64,000 nucleotides of DNA from positions 1 to 64,000 of the forward strand of contig NZ_FRFF01000019.1 in the NCBI RefSeq assembly GCF_900143625.1. The letters run 5' to 3'. Positions 54,175 through 63,185 of this stretch are shown piece after piece (positions within the stretch are counted from its first letter, which is position 1; every line of letters begins with the position of its first letter). The translations under genes and the position numbers were made by a program. The notes beneath the pieces are model-generated. The model was not told the origin of the DNA. It ran no database searches and was given only the letters and a program-made list of their open reading frames with translations. Source of the DNA: Nocardiopsis sp. JB363 (lineage in GTDB: Bacteria > Actinomycetota > Actinomycetes > Streptosporangiales > Streptosporangiaceae).

Positions 54175-56886
54175 TTGTCCAGTCAAACGGGAGCGGGAGC
54201 GCGCTGGATCCGCGCGCTCATCTCCCTACTCGTCATCCTCGTCGCGTTCGGCGCGGCCTGGTTCATCCCACCGCGCCTGGGTCTCGACCTGAGCGGCGGT
54301 ACGCAGATCGTCCTCGAAACCCAGGACGGCCCCGACGGCACCGCGGCCGACTCGGAGAACACCGACAAGGTCGTCGAGGTGCTGCGTCAGCGCATCGACC
54401 GTCTCGGTGTGGCCGAGGCGAACATGTCGCGTTCCGGTGAGAACCGGATCATCGTCGAGCTGCCCGGTGTGCAGGACCCGGCGGAGGCCGCGCAGATCGT
54501 CGGTCAGACCGCCCAGCTGTCCTTCCACCCGGTACTCGGAGTGGGCGAGTCCGGTGGCCAGGGTGTCCAGGCGCCGCCCCAGGGCGGCGACTTCGCCAAC
54601 CCGCCGGCCGACGCCCCGGCCGACGCCTCCATCCACGCCGACGAGGCCCGCGCCCCCGCGGACGCCGAGGGTGAGGCTCCCGCCGGAGGTGGGGGCGAGG
54701 CTCCCGCCGGCGGCGAGGGCGGCGAGATGACGCAGGAGGAGATGGAAGAACTCCTCGGCGGCATGGAAGGCGCTCCGGGCGGCGGTGCCCCGGGTGGCGG
54801 CGGCATGCCCCAGGCGCCCGCCGGTCCACCCGCGGAGAACCCCGAGGACGTCGCGGTGACCCTGCCCGACTCCGAGGGCAACATGCTCCAGCTGGGTGAC
54901 GCCGCCATCCAGGGCGACCGAGTCTCCAGCGCCGAGGCGGGCCTCGACCAGGTCAACCGTGCGCAGTGGGTCGTCAACGTCGGCTTCCGTGGCGAGGGTC
55001 GTGACCAGTGGCAGGAGCTGACCGGTCAGGCCGCCTGTTTCCAGGAGGGCGACCCGCGCCGTCGCGTCGCGATCGTCCTGGACGACCAGATCATCTCGTC
55101 CCCACAGGTGACCGCCGAGACCGCCTGTGAGGCGGGGATGGCCGGCGGCCAGACCACCATCAGCGGTGACTTCAACAGCGAGACCGCCGAAGAGCTGGCC
55201 GTGCTGATCGAGGGCGGTTCGCTGCCGCTGCCGGTCACCGAGGTCCAGCGTCAGACGGTCGGCCCGACCCTCGGTGCCGCCGCCATCCAGGCCAGCGCCG
55301 TCGCCGCCATCCTGGGCATCGCCTTCACCGCCCTGTACATCACGCTGGTGTACCGCATGGTCGGTTTCCTGGCCTCCATCGCCCTGGCGTTCTACACCCT
55401 GATCGCCTACGGCGCGTTGGTGGCCATCAGCGCCACACTGACCTTGCCGGGTCTGGCCGGTTTCGTGTTGGCGATCGGTATGGCCATCGACGCCAACGTA
55501 CTGATCTTCGAACGAGCGCGTGAGGAGTATCAGCGCCAACAACAGGTCTACGAGGCCAACAAGGCCTCCGGCATGAAGGACGCGGGCCAGGACGGCAAGG
55601 AGACCGGCGCGCTCGCCCGGCGCAAGCGCCGCGCGGTGCCGCCCAGCCTGGAGAAGGCGTTCGTCCAGGGCACGCAGAAGGCCTGGAGCGCGGTCCTCGA
55701 CACCAACGTCACCACGATTCTGGCCGCGGCTCTGCTGTTCTTCTTCGCGTCCGGCACCGTCCAGGGCTTCGGTGTGACCCTGAGCCTGGGCACCATCGCC
55801 TCCATGATCTCCGCGCTCGTCATCGCACGCGTGTTCGTGGAATGGGCGGTGCGTCGAACCGTCATCAAGAAGCACCCCTCGATCAGCGGCATCGACCGCA
55901 TCGGCAAGGTCCGCACCTGGCTGGTCGAGAAGAACCCGAAGCTGATGAACTTCCGCCGCGTCGGGCTCATCGTCGCCGCCCTGATCGTGGTCACCGCGAT
56001 CGCCGCGCCGCTGGTGCGCGACACCAACCTCGGTGTCGAGTTCACCGGTGGTCGCGTCCTGGAGTACGAGATCACCGGCGAGCAGGACCTGTCCATCGAC
56101 GAGGCCCGGGGGGTCATCTCCGGACTCGACTTCGCGGGTTCGGACACCGCAGTGGTCCAGGAGTCCGGTGACAGCGACCTGTCCGTCCGCACGGGCGACA
56201 TCTCCGACGCGGAGGCGTCCGGCATCACCGACGCCCTCACCGAGGAGACCGGTGGCGTGGAGATGGTCAGCGACGAGCTGATCGGTCCGAGCATGGGCGA
56301 CGAGCTGCGCAACCGGGCCCTGATCGCGCTCGCCGGCGCCCTGGCCCTGCAGATGGCCTACCTGGCCTGGCGTTTCCGCTGGTCGTTCGGTGTCTCCACC
56401 ATGTTGTCGCTGGCCTTCAACATGATGCTGGTCATCGGTCTGTTCATCTGGTTGGGCAAGCCCATCGACGGGGTCTTCCTCGCGGCGATCCTGAGTGTCA
56501 TCGGTTTCACCGTCAACGACTCGGTGGTGGTATTCGACAGGGTGCGAGACGAATGGGCGAAGGACGACAAGTCCACGTTCATTCAGATCGCCAACCGCGC
56601 GATTCTCAACACCCTGCCGCGTACGGTGAACACGACCGTCGGTGCGTGGATCATCCTGATCTTCCTCACCTTCCTCGGCGGGTCCTCGCTCCAGGACTTC
56701 TCCATCGCCATGTTGGTCGGTCTGACCACCGGTGTGGTCTCCACCGTGTTCGTCGCGGTCCCGATCGCCATCTGGTTGCAGAAGTGGGACAAAACGCCCG
56801 CGCCGCACGTGATCAAGGAACGCAAGGCCAAGCAGAAGGTGGCGGCCAAGGCCGCCCGTGAGGCGGACGACGGAGCGGTCGTGTAA
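54175..56886 (+). CDS. secDF: Fused protein translocase subunit SecDF
   Basis: SecDF uses the proton gradient to help pull exported proteins out of the SecYEG channel. The 903-residue fusion has SecD motifs (GLDLSGGTQIVLE near residue 37, AIDANVLIFERAREE near 436) and SecF motifs (GVEFTGGRVLEYEIT near 622, NDSVVVFDRVRDE near 780). About 12 membrane helices are expected. Between about residues 135 and 225 the extracytoplasmic P1 region holds a Gly/Ala/Pro/Glu-rich insert. The TTG start has AGAGGT eight bases upstream. It is not next to yajC, apt or relA, so a separate secD/secF pair probably exists elsewhere. Confidence 0.95.
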   Translation: MSSQTGAGARWIRALISLLVILVAFGAAWFIPPRLGLDLSGGTQIVLETQDGPDGTAADSENTDKVVEVLRQRIDRLGVAEANMSRSGENRIIVELPGVQDPAEAAQIVGQTAQLSFHPVLGVGESGGQGVQAPPQGGDFANPPADAPADASIHADEARAPADAEGEAPAGGGGEAPAGGEGGEMTQEEMEELLGGMEGAPGGGAPGGGGMPQAPAGPPAENPEDVAVTLPDSEGNMLQLGDAAIQGDRVSSAEAGLDQVNRAQWVVNVGFRGEGRDQWQELTGQAACFQEGDPRRRVAIVLDDQIISSPQVTAETACEAGMAGGQTTISGDFNSETAEELAVLIEGGSLPLPVTEVQRQTVGPTLGAAAIQASAVAAILGIAFTALYITLVYRMVGFLASIALAFYTLIAYGALVAISATLTLPGLAGFVLAIGMAIDANVLIFERAREEYQRQQQVYEANKASGMKDAGQDGKETGALARRKRRAVPPSLEKAFVQGTQKAWSAVLDTNVTTILAAALLFFFASGTVQGFGVTLSLGTIASMISALVIARVFVEWAVRRTVIKKHPSISGIDRIGKVRTWLVEKNPKLMNFRRVGLIVAALIVVTAIAAPLVRDTNLGVEFTGGRVLEYEITGEQDLSIDEARGVISGLDFAGSDTAVVQESGDSDLSVRTGDISDAEASGITDALTEETGGVEMVSDELIGPSMGDELRNRALIALAGALALQMAYLAWRFRWSFGVSTMLSLAFNMMLVIGLFIWLGKPIDGVFLAAILSVIGFTVNDSVVVFDRVRDEWAKDDKSTFIQIANRAILNTLPRTVNTTVGAWIILIFLTFLGGSSLQDFSIAMLVGLTTGVVSTVFVAVPIAIWLQKWDKTPAPHVIKERKAKQKVAAKAAREADDGAVV

Positions 56887-56912
56887 CTCGCCTTCACCGG
56901 TCCGAGAAACGG

Positions 56913-56949
56913 GAGGGCCCCGAATCGCTTCGCGCGGTTGGGGGCCCTC
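56913..56949. terminator. Hairpin between convergent secDF and AIM24 genes
   Basis: GAGGGCCCC pairs with GGGGCCCTC across a 19-nt interior and can serve both transcripts. Confidence 0.75.
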
Positions 56950-56967
56950 TCCTCGTCTGCGGTCCGC

Positions 56968-57630
56968 TCAGCCGTTGGTGGGGGCCGGCGCACCTTCGGA
57001 GGCCTGGACGAGGACGAAGCCCTGCCCCTGGAGGGCGAGCTGGAAGGCCTCACCGCTGCCGCGCCCGATGATCGCTCCGGCCTTGACCGTGCTGCGAATG
57101 TTCGCCTGCAGGGTCGTGCTCCAGGCGACGGCGGCCTGGGTGTCGATGAAGGTCGGCTGGTCCACATTGAGCAGCACCGGGGTTCCGTGACAGGCCACGG
57201 CCACCCGGCCCCGACCGGAGAAGACCGTGTTGAAGAGTCCTCCGGCCACCATGCCGCCGAACCCCTGCACCTTCTGGATGTCCCAGTTCAGGGTGGGCTC
57301 GAAGGCCAGGACGTTGGCGCCGTTGACCGTGAGAGACTCCTCCTCCAGGTCGATCAAGTGCACGTCCCAGGCTTCGTGGGCCAAGAACACGTCCCCCTGC
57401 CCGGACACCTTCATCAGCGGCAGGCCCTCCCCGGTGAACGCCTTCTTCATGAACCGGCCGACGCTACCCGCACCCTGATAGGCGAAGTCGACCCCGCCCT
57501 GGTAGGCGACCATCGATCCCTGGCGGGCGTAGAACTCACCGTTGAGCCCCACTCTCAGCATCTTGCGGTTCTGCAGGTGCATCCCCGGCTGCTGGGTTTC
57601 CTGGGCCTGTTGGAAGAGCTCACTGCGCAT
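56968..57630 (-). CDS. AIM24-family protein
   Basis: The 220-residue beta-rich protein has the AIM24/TRAP-like pattern: ARQGSMVAYQGGVDFAYQGAG, GQGDVFLAHEAWDVHLIDLEEESLTVNG, VNVDQPTF-type strands and VLVQASE at the end. The family is shared with mitochondria, where Aim24 affects inner-membrane organisation; the bacterial role is unknown. AGAGGA seven bases before the ATG at 57630 supports this start. It follows rsmI on the same strand with a 76-bp gap. Confidence 0.88.
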   Translation of the reverse strand: MRSELFQQAQETQQPGMHLQNRKMLRVGLNGEFYARQGSMVAYQGGVDFAYQGAGSVGRFMKKAFTGEGLPLMKVSGQGDVFLAHEAWDVHLIDLEEESLTVNGANVLAFEPTLNWDIQKVQGFGGMVAGGLFNTVFSGRGRVAVACHGTPVLLNVDQPTFIDTQAAVAWSTTLQANIRSTVKAGAIIGRGSGEAFQLALQGQGFVLVQASEGAPAPTNG

Positions 57631-57706
57631 GAAGGAATCCTCTTTCGTCACTTCGGTCTCAGTGCTGTTCGACGCACGGAACCGGGAACCGGTTTCAGAG
57701 CCGAAG

Positions 57707-58582
57707 TCACTCCGCCTCGACGACCCCGTGGACCAGGTCGTAGACACGACGTTTGGGAACCCCGGCCTCCTTGGCGACCCTGACGATGGCCTCCTTGCGG
57801 CGCGTCCCCTCGTCCTCCAGCGCACCCACGGCGGCGATCAGGTCGGTGTCACTCGTGTGCTCCGCACGGGGTCGCGCGCCCCCCACCACCACGGAGATCT
57901 CACCGCGCACACCGTCGGCGGCCCATGCGGCGAGCTCGCCCAACCCGCCTCGGCGCACCTGTTCATAGGTTTTGGTGAGCTCACGGCACACCGCCGCCCG
58001 ACGATCGGCGCCGAACGCCGAGGCCATCGCCTCCAGGGTGGCGGCGATCCGGTGCGGACTCTCGAAGAAGACCATCGTTCGGCGTTCGCCTGCCAACTCC
58101 TCCAGGTACGGCTTCAGGCCCTTGCGCGGTGGGAACCCCTCGAAGCAGAATCGGTCGGTGGGAAGTCCGGAGACCACCAGGGCGGTGGTCACCGCCGACG
58201 GCCCTGGGATCGAGGTGACGGGGATCCCCTCCTCGGCACAGGCCGCCGCCAGGCGGTAGCCGGGGTCGGACACCCCCGGCATCCCGGCGTCGGTGACGAC
58301 CAGGATCTCCTCGCCCCGCCGCAGATCGGCGAGGAGTTCGTCCCCTCTGCGGCTTTCGTTCGCGTCGTAGTAGGACACGACACGGGCCCCGGACTCACCG
58401 CCCAGACGAATGCCCGCACGGGAGGCGAATTGTCGCAGTCTGCGCGTGTCCTCCGCAGCGATCACACGCGCCCCCTCCAGGGCGTGCAACAACCGAGGTG
58501 GCGCGTCCTCCAGGTTCCCGATGGGCAACCCCGCCAGGACGAGCCTCCCGCTCCGCTGCGTTTCCTCAACACCCTCAACCAC
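57707..58582 (-). CDS. rsmI: 16S rRNA (cytidine(1402)-2'-O)-methyltransferase RsmI
   Basis: RsmI methylates the ribose of C1402 in the decoding centre. The 291-residue protein has the tetrapyrrole methylase-type SAM fold: LAGLPIGNLEDAPPRLLHAL, VIAAEDTRRLRQF, VVTDAGMPGVSDPG, IPGPSAVTTALVVSGL and FEGFPPRKG. The C-terminus is the HTH-like tail common in actinobacteria. The GTG at 58582 begins the protein. It is divergent from the protein mannosyltransferase gene, as in related genomes. Confidence 0.95.
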   Translation of the reverse strand: MVEGVEETQRSGRLVLAGLPIGNLEDAPPRLLHALEGARVIAAEDTRRLRQFASRAGIRLGGESGARVVSYYDANESRRGDELLADLRRGEEILVVTDAGMPGVSDPGYRLAAACAEEGIPVTSIPGPSAVTTALVVSGLPTDRFCFEGFPPRKGLKPYLEELAGERRTMVFFESPHRIAATLEAMASAFGADRRAAVCRELTKTYEQVRRGGLGELAAWAADGVRGEISVVVGGARPRAEHTSDTDLIAAVGALEDEGTRRKEAIVRVAKEAGVPKRRVYDLVHGVVEAE

Positions 58583-58694
58583 TGTGATCCCCGTCCTGTC
58601 GCGCTACGGTTGGCCATGATCGAACCATCCGAAACCCGGTTTCGCGGCCCGTCCGCAACGGACCCCCATCTCTGACCCCAACCTACGAGCCGAG

Positions 58695-60332
58695 ATGACC
58701 ACCACCGCACTTCGCAGCGAGGCCGAGCCCTCGAAACCTCCGGCCGCGGCCCGGCCCTCCGATCTCCGTTCCCGCTTCGTGCCCCGCATGCCCACCCCCG
58801 TGTGGCTGGGCTGGCTGGGAGCCGGCCTCGTCGCGTTGTTCGCGGGAGCGCTCAGGTTCTTCAACCTCGGGCAGCCGGAACGGATCTACTTCGACGAGAC
58901 CTACTACGCCACGGACGCCTTCGCCCTGTGGCGTTTCGGATACGAGCACGAAACCCACGACAACTCGGACACCATGCTGGCCGAGGGCGATCCGAACATC
59001 TTCACCGGTACGGGTGACTTCATCGTCCATCCGCCGGTGGGCAAGTGGATGATCGCGCTCGGCGACTGGCTGTGGGCGCTGATGCCGTTCGGCGCCGAGG
59101 TCAGCCCCGAGGGCTGGCGAGTGGCCTCCGCCCTGGCCGGGATGATCTCCGTTCTCATCCTGGTCCGGCTCGCCACACGGATGACCCGTTCCCTGCTGCT
59201 CGGCTGCACCGCCGGCCTGCTCCTGGCCTTGGACGGCCTGCACTTCACCCTGAGCCGTATCGCCATGGTGGACATGTTCCTCACCTTGTGGATCCTGGCC
59301 GGGTTCGCCTGTCTGGTGATCGACCGGGACAAGACGAGGGAACGTCTGGTCCGCCTGGCGGAGGCCGGGGTGGACCTGACCACGGTGGGCTGGCTCGGCA
59401 TGCGCTGGTGGCGTCTGGCGGCCGGTCTGTGCTTCGGCCTGGCGGTCGGCACCAAGTGGTCGGCCCTGTTCTTCATCGCCGCCTTCGGCCTGCTCACCGT
59501 CGCCTGGGACTACGGTGCCCGGCGCAGCGTCGGCCAGCGCCGTGTCTTCGGCCGTTGGCTGGGTACCGACGCCATCCCCGCCTTCCTGCAGACCGTGGTG
59601 GTCGCCGGGATCGTCTATCTGGTCTCCTGGTCCGGATGGTTGTTCACCCGCGGCGGCTACAACCGGGACTTCGCCGAAGGTCTGGCCCCCAGCTGGCTAC
59701 CGGACTTCCTGTCCACGCCGTTGGAGTCCCTGTGGAGTCTGGTCGATTACCACGGCCGGATGATGAACTTCCACTCCAACCTCTCAAGCGACCACACCTA
59801 CATCTCCGCGCCGTGGGAGTGGCTGATCATGCGCACCCCGGTGATGTTCCACTACGACGGGCAGGCCGTCGGGTGCGACACCGGGAGCTGTGTGACGTCG
59901 GTGGTGTCCATCGGCACCCCGGTCATCTGGTGGGTGAGCATCCTCGCCATGGTCGTGATGCTCGGTTGGTGGATCACCTTCCGCGACTGGCGGGCCGGCG
60001 CGGTGCTGCTCGCGGTCGCCGCCGGCTGGCTCCCGTGGTTCGCCTATCCGGACCGCCCGATGTTCCTGTTCTACGCGCTGCCGTTCTTGCCGTTCCTGGT
60101 GCTCGCCATCGTGCTGATGTTGGGAATGCTGATGGGTTCGGGAGAGGACAGTCCACGATTCGCTCCCTACACACGTGCGCTCGGCGGGGTGGTCTTCGGT
60201 GTGGTGGTGTTGTTGACCATCGCGCACTTCGCCCACCTCTACCCGGTCCTATCGGCCTATCCACTGCCGGACGACACCTGGGGCGACCGGTTGTGGTTCG
60301 AGGTGTGGATCTACGGCCGTGACGCTTCCTGA
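58695..60332 (+). CDS. pmt: Protein O-mannosyltransferase (PMT family)
   Basis: The 545-residue membrane enzyme transfers mannose from polyprenyl-phosphomannose to Ser/Thr of proteins being exported by Sec. The catalytic Asp-Glu pair is in IYFDETYYATDAFALW (first outer loop), HPPVGKW follows, and about 10-11 membrane helices are visible. The extracytoplasmic SSDHTYISAPWEWLIMRTP block is conserved in actinobacterial Pmt. Its substrates here could include the lipoprotein and secreted proteins of the sugar block, but that is not shown. It is complete and monocistronic. Confidence 0.93.
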   Translation: MTTTALRSEAEPSKPPAAARPSDLRSRFVPRMPTPVWLGWLGAGLVALFAGALRFFNLGQPERIYFDETYYATDAFALWRFGYEHETHDNSDTMLAEGDPNIFTGTGDFIVHPPVGKWMIALGDWLWALMPFGAEVSPEGWRVASALAGMISVLILVRLATRMTRSLLLGCTAGLLLALDGLHFTLSRIAMVDMFLTLWILAGFACLVIDRDKTRERLVRLAEAGVDLTTVGWLGMRWWRLAAGLCFGLAVGTKWSALFFIAAFGLLTVAWDYGARRSVGQRRVFGRWLGTDAIPAFLQTVVVAGIVYLVSWSGWLFTRGGYNRDFAEGLAPSWLPDFLSTPLESLWSLVDYHGRMMNFHSNLSSDHTYISAPWEWLIMRTPVMFHYDGQAVGCDTGSCVTSVVSIGTPVIWWVSILAMVVMLGWWITFRDWRAGAVLLAVAAGWLPWFAYPDRPMFLFYALPFLPFLVLAIVLMLGMLMGSGEDSPRFAPYTRALGGVVFGVVVLLTIAHFAHLYPVLSAYPLPDDTWGDRLWFEVWIYGRDAS

Positions 60333-60658
60333 GGAGTGACGCACCCCGGGGAACGGCGGAAACCGTTCCTCGGGCACAACTCCATTAGTGGCAGAAGGGC
60401 TGGAAATCAACCTTTTCGAGTAGCCGAAACAGGACACTCCGATATGAGGGATTCCTGGGTGAAAAGCCTCGGCAAGGCCCCATCCTCCCTGGTACTGTCT
60501 GCAACTGGTTGCTGTTGTAGTTTCCATGGATGCCCGAGGCGCCTCGCGGAACTTCACGTGGGCGCTTGTCGATTCGGGTATGACCCTTCTTCGGTCCGGC
60601 GCCCGGCGACCCGGGACCAGCAGGGTGCGGTCCCGTCGTAGTCCCCAAGGGAGAGCAC
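60333..60658 (+). other. 326-bp region upstream of the cold-shock gene
   Basis: No gene is seen. The right part should be the cold-shock 5' untranslated region. It holds the palindromes GCAACTGGTTGC (60501-60512) and GAGGCGCCTC (60536-60545). A hairpin, CGAC-cc-GGGACC with GGTCCC-GTCG (60607-60638), lies just upstream of the Shine-Dalgarno sequence. The hairpin could affect translation with temperature; that is inference. Confidence 0.45.
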
Positions 60659-60862
60659 ATGGCTCAGGGCACCGTGAAGTGGTTCAACTCTGAGAAGGGT
60701 TTCGGGTTCATCGCCGTCGAGGGTGGTCAACCCGACGTGTTCGTTCACTACTCGGCGATCGCGGGCACCGGCTTCCGGAACCTGGAAGAGGACCAGAAGG
60801 TCGAGTTCGACATCATCCAGGGCCCGAAGGGCCCGCAGGCGGCGGACGTTCGCACGGTCTGA
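60659..60862 (+). CDS. Cold-shock domain protein
   Basis: The 67-residue protein is a single cold-shock domain with RNP1 ([10 protein letters not shown]) and RNP2 (VFVHYSAI) intact. It binds single-stranded nucleic acid and acts as an RNA chaperone. AAGGGAG precedes the ATG. A long structured leader lies upstream, as is usual for csp genes, and a short hairpin follows. Confidence 0.95.
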   Translation: MAQGTVKWFNSEKGFGFIAVEGGQPDVFVHYSAIAGTGFRNLEEDQKVEFDIIQGPKGPQAADVRTV

Positions 60863-60881
60863 CCGTCACACGTGCGTTTCC

Positions 60882-60914
60882 CCAGCCCTCCGCTCTCCCC
60901 GAGTGGGGGGCTGG
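60882..60914 (+). terminator. Hairpin after the cold-shock gene
   Basis: CCAGCCC pairs with GGGCTGG across a 19-nt interior, 19 bp after the stop. The stem is short, so confidence is modest. Confidence 0.45.
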
Positions 60915-61045
60915 TTCGTGTTCCGGGCCCTGACATGCGCCGAGTGGGCGAGGGATGGGTGTTGGATGGGGACACGGTTACCCAAGCGTGGCGATACCGG
61001 TTAACCTGCTTGAAGCCGGTCAGCACCCGAAGGCGAGGACCACAC

Positions 61046-61357
61046 ATGTTCGGCATCAGCGGTGGAGAGTTCGTCCTCCTCATCCTTCTCGCGTTGCTGA
61101 TCTTCGGACCGGACCAGCTCCCGAAGGCGGCGCAGCAGATCGGGCGTGTCCTGCGCCAGCTCCGTACCATGGCCAACTCCGCCTCCAGCGACATCAAGGA
61201 GGGGCTCGGCCCGGAGTACAAGGACTTCGACGTCCAGGACCTCAACCCCAAGAGATTCATCCAGAAACACTTCTGGGAGGAAGAGGAGGAGTCCGCCAAG
61301 AAGCCGGTCTCCCGCCTGAACGGCAAGCGCCCGCCCTTCGACGACGAGGCCACCTGA
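61046..61357 (+). CDS. tatB: Sec-independent (Tat) translocase protein TatB
   Basis: The 103-residue protein has the short N-terminal helix (FGISGGEFVLLILLALLIFG), the hinge PDQLPKAAQQIGR and an amphipathic helix. DIKEGLGPEYKDFDVQDLNPKRFI follows, which is characteristic of actinobacterial TatB rather than TatA. TatB works with TatC to recognise twin-arginine signals. The ATG at 61046 begins the membrane helix; the upstream frame is not conserved. No tatA or tatC is adjacent. Confidence 0.9.
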   Translation: MFGISGGEFVLLILLALLIFGPDQLPKAAQQIGRVLRQLRTMANSASSDIKEGLGPEYKDFDVQDLNPKRFIQKHFWEEEEESAKKPVSRLNGKRPPFDDEAT

Positions 61358-61390
61358 GCCGCGTCGCCCCGCGGCCCGCCGGCCCGGTGT

Positions 61391-61930
61391 TCAACCCACC
61401 AGCATGAGGAAGAACGCCCCCAGCACCAGCAGGATGATCGATCCCACGATGATCGCGGGCGATCCCACCGCCAGGATGAGCAGCTCCGCCGCCACCGCGC
61501 CGCCCAGCGCCGCGAGCAGCCATGGCCACCGTGGCCGCGGCGCCCAGTCGTGCCGGCGTTCTCGGGCCACCGCCAGCCCCAGGCCCACCCCGATGAACAG
61601 CCAGAACCCGAGGTGGGCGATGACGCGCACCTGCGGATCGACGTAGTCGGCCATGCCCCCGACCACCATCACGTACAGGACGGTGGAGGTGGCCAGACCC
61701 CAAAATCCCCGACCTCGTTCGACCCTCATCGCCTTGTTGCGCGCCCTGGTGGTGCGTCGGAAGCCCTCACCCGCGACGGCCGTGGGCTCCTCGGTGACGG
61801 GCTCCACCCGGCTCTCGGGCGGGCGTCGGCCCGGTGCACCCTCCGGGACGGGTGGGCGCGTGTAACCGCCCGCGGGCTCCGGTTCGTTCGAGTACTCGTA
61901 TCCGCCTGACTGCTGAGGGGAGTCGGACAC
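61391..61930 (-). CDS. Small membrane protein, unknown, downstream of a Trp-rich leader
   Basis: The 179-residue protein has a disordered, Pro/Glu-rich first half (SDSPQQSGGYEYSNEPEP). Three or four membrane helices follow (about 85-104, 110-130, 137-155 and 157-178), ending FFLMLVG. The GTG at 61930 is the best start. No family was recognised. On its strand, 139 bp upstream, lie attenuator-like hairpins and a 17-residue reading frame rich in Trp. If that leader is real, this gene would respond to Trp-tRNA supply. It does not look like the known Trp-operon membrane protein (TIGR02234). Confidence 0.7.
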   Translation of the reverse strand: MSDSPQQSGGYEYSNEPEPAGGYTRPPVPEGAPGRRPPESRVEPVTEEPTAVAGEGFRRTTRARNKAMRVERGRGFWGLATSTVLYVMVVGGMADYVDPQVRVIAHLGFWLFIGVGLGLAVARERRHDWAPRPRWPWLLAALGGAVAAELLILAVGSPAIIVGSIILLVLGAFFLMLVG

Positions 61931-62068
61931 TGCTACTGGTCGCCCCTTCGCGTTCGTTTCGGCCCCGACCCGGACGGTCCGGACGACGTATCGAACTCCT
62001 ACCCTGTCGGGTGTTCGGTCAGATCTCCCCCTGATCACGGAGCGAAACGTCTTGGGTGGACATGGGTA

Positions 62069-62130
62069 AGGGCCCGCCGACAGTGTCGAACGGGCCCTCG
62101 GAGCGTGACGACACCGCGTGGGCGTCGTCA
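62069..62130 (-). promoter_or_regulatory. Tandem hairpins resembling an attenuator
   Basis: Downstream of the leader frame on the minus strand come two stems. The first is TGACGAC/GTCGTCA (62106-62130). The second is longer, AGGGCCCG/CGGGCCCT (62069-62098), with an inner CGAC/GTCG stem. The second resembles a terminator. The layout (Trp-rich leader, hairpin, terminator) fits classical attenuation; alternative pairing has not been computed. Confidence 0.5.
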
Positions 62131-62141
62131 GGCCGATCTGG

Positions 62142-62195
62142 TTACCACCAGGTCCAACCGTTGTTCTTACGGGAGCTCTGCGCGTGCATGATCAT
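62142..62195 (-). CDS. Trp-rich leader peptide (TrpL-like)
   Basis: A 17-codon frame encodes MIMHAQSSRKNNGWTWW and ends in TAA. Three of the last four residues are Trp. AAAGG lies eight bases before the first ATG; the third codon is another possible start. The pattern MxAxSxRN..WW recalls the Streptomyces trpL leader (MFAHSTRNWWW). It is followed at once by two hairpins. The gene downstream is not a recognised Trp biosynthesis gene, so the target is unexpected. Confidence 0.6.
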   Translation of the reverse strand: MIMHAQSSRKNNGWTWW

Positions 62196-62769
62196 GGCAT
62201 CTACCTTTCTTGGTGTTTCCAGCCCATCCCGGAACCAAGATGTCCTATCGCGGCAGAGTCCACAAGGGCCGAGGCCGAATATTCATCATCTTATGGCCGA
62301 GGGACGACCAAAGGTTGCACCAGCACTTCGGAAATAACCACAGAAGGCGGAATCGGCGCAGCTCAGGCCGGCTTCCCTCATCGCCCCCGCACGACACGCT
62401 CCCCGATGACCTGCAAAGACAACTCCCTTGATAAGCAAAATAAGAAGAGGTCGGCATAACGGAGGGCGACGATCTCGCTATTGTCACCAGGAGTGTTGAA
62501 ATCGCTGCGGAGAACCCGATTCCACCTGGCACCGGGACGTGTGACGACGTCAACGGCGGGCGCCCGCATCCACGCATCACCCCAGAAACCCCCACATAGC
62601 GGTACTTCTGCGACCCTTCACCCGAAGAGGTCGTCACCTTAAGTGATCGTTTGAAAACCCGGTTCCATTCGGACGCGCGTCCCTGGTGTCCCGGGAACCC
62701 CCGTTTGGGACATGACCAAAAGCGAGTTTGGTCCTTCCTTTCAAACCGACCGCTCACCCCGGCAAGGGC
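62196..62769. other. 574-bp region without a recognised gene
   Basis: This stretch is less GC-rich than average, with AT-rich runs near 62320-62340 and 62430-62460. Short frames on both strands lack consistent third-position GC. It should contain the promoter of the Trp-leader transcript at its left end and the terminator of the rightmost operon at its right end. I see nothing else in it. Confidence 0.45.
62714..62733 (-). terminator. Hairpin after the TetR-linked membrane-protein gene
   Basis: GACCAAA pairs with TTTGGTC around a 6-nt loop, 37 bp beyond the stop of the gene at 62770. Confidence 0.55.
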
Positions 62770-63183
62770 TCAGATGAGCGCCACCCCGCCCACGATCAAC
62801 GCGACCCCCGCACCGAACAGCCCGACGACCAGGCTCACCGCACCCGCCCAGATGAGGTACCGGAGCCGGTTGGGAGTCCGCGGGTCCCGGCCGACCACGG
62901 ACAGGAAGAAGCCCGCGGGGATCAGGATGGCCGCGGCCAGGACCAGGTCGCCCACCGAACGCCCCCAGCCTGGGACGGTGGGCTGATCCAGCAGCAGCCG
63001 CACCACCAACCCGAGGATGACCAGGACCCCGGCATGGGCGTGCCCGGCCCGGAAGTAGGACTTCTGCAGGTCGTTGGCGGGGAACCGTCCGTTGACCACA
63101 CGCAACAGGAATGTACCGCCGTAGGCGATGCCCACGACAGTGAGCAGGACGACCCCGGACGAGATGAGTGTGGACGCCGACAT
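62770..63183 (-). CDS. Four-TM membrane protein, unknown
   Basis: The 137-residue protein has four hydrophobic helices and the conserved-looking FRAGHAHAGVLVILGLVV in its second helix, where the two His could bind metal or haem. Similar small proteins are widespread in actinomycetes without a known function. It begins 2 bp after the stop of the TetR gene, so they form an operon in which the regulator may control this protein. Confidence 0.75.
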   Translation of the reverse strand: MSASTLISSGVVLLTVVGIAYGGTFLLRVVNGRFPANDLQKSYFRAGHAHAGVLVILGLVVRLLLDQPTVPGWGRSVGDLVLAAAILIPAGFFLSVVGRDPRTPNRLRYLIWAGAVSLVVGLFGAGVALIVGGVALI

Positions 63184-63185
63184 GA

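Noticed and set aside
61391..61930. Trp-operon-associated membrane protein (TIGR02234)
   Set aside because: The Trp leader invites this name, but the sequence, with its long disordered N-terminus, does not resemble that family as I know it, and no trp gene is adjacent.
62245..62757. 170-codon minus-strand frame between the Trp leader and the TetR-linked gene
   Set aside because: It has a mixed composition, no good start signal and no domain, and it overlaps a terminator hairpin.
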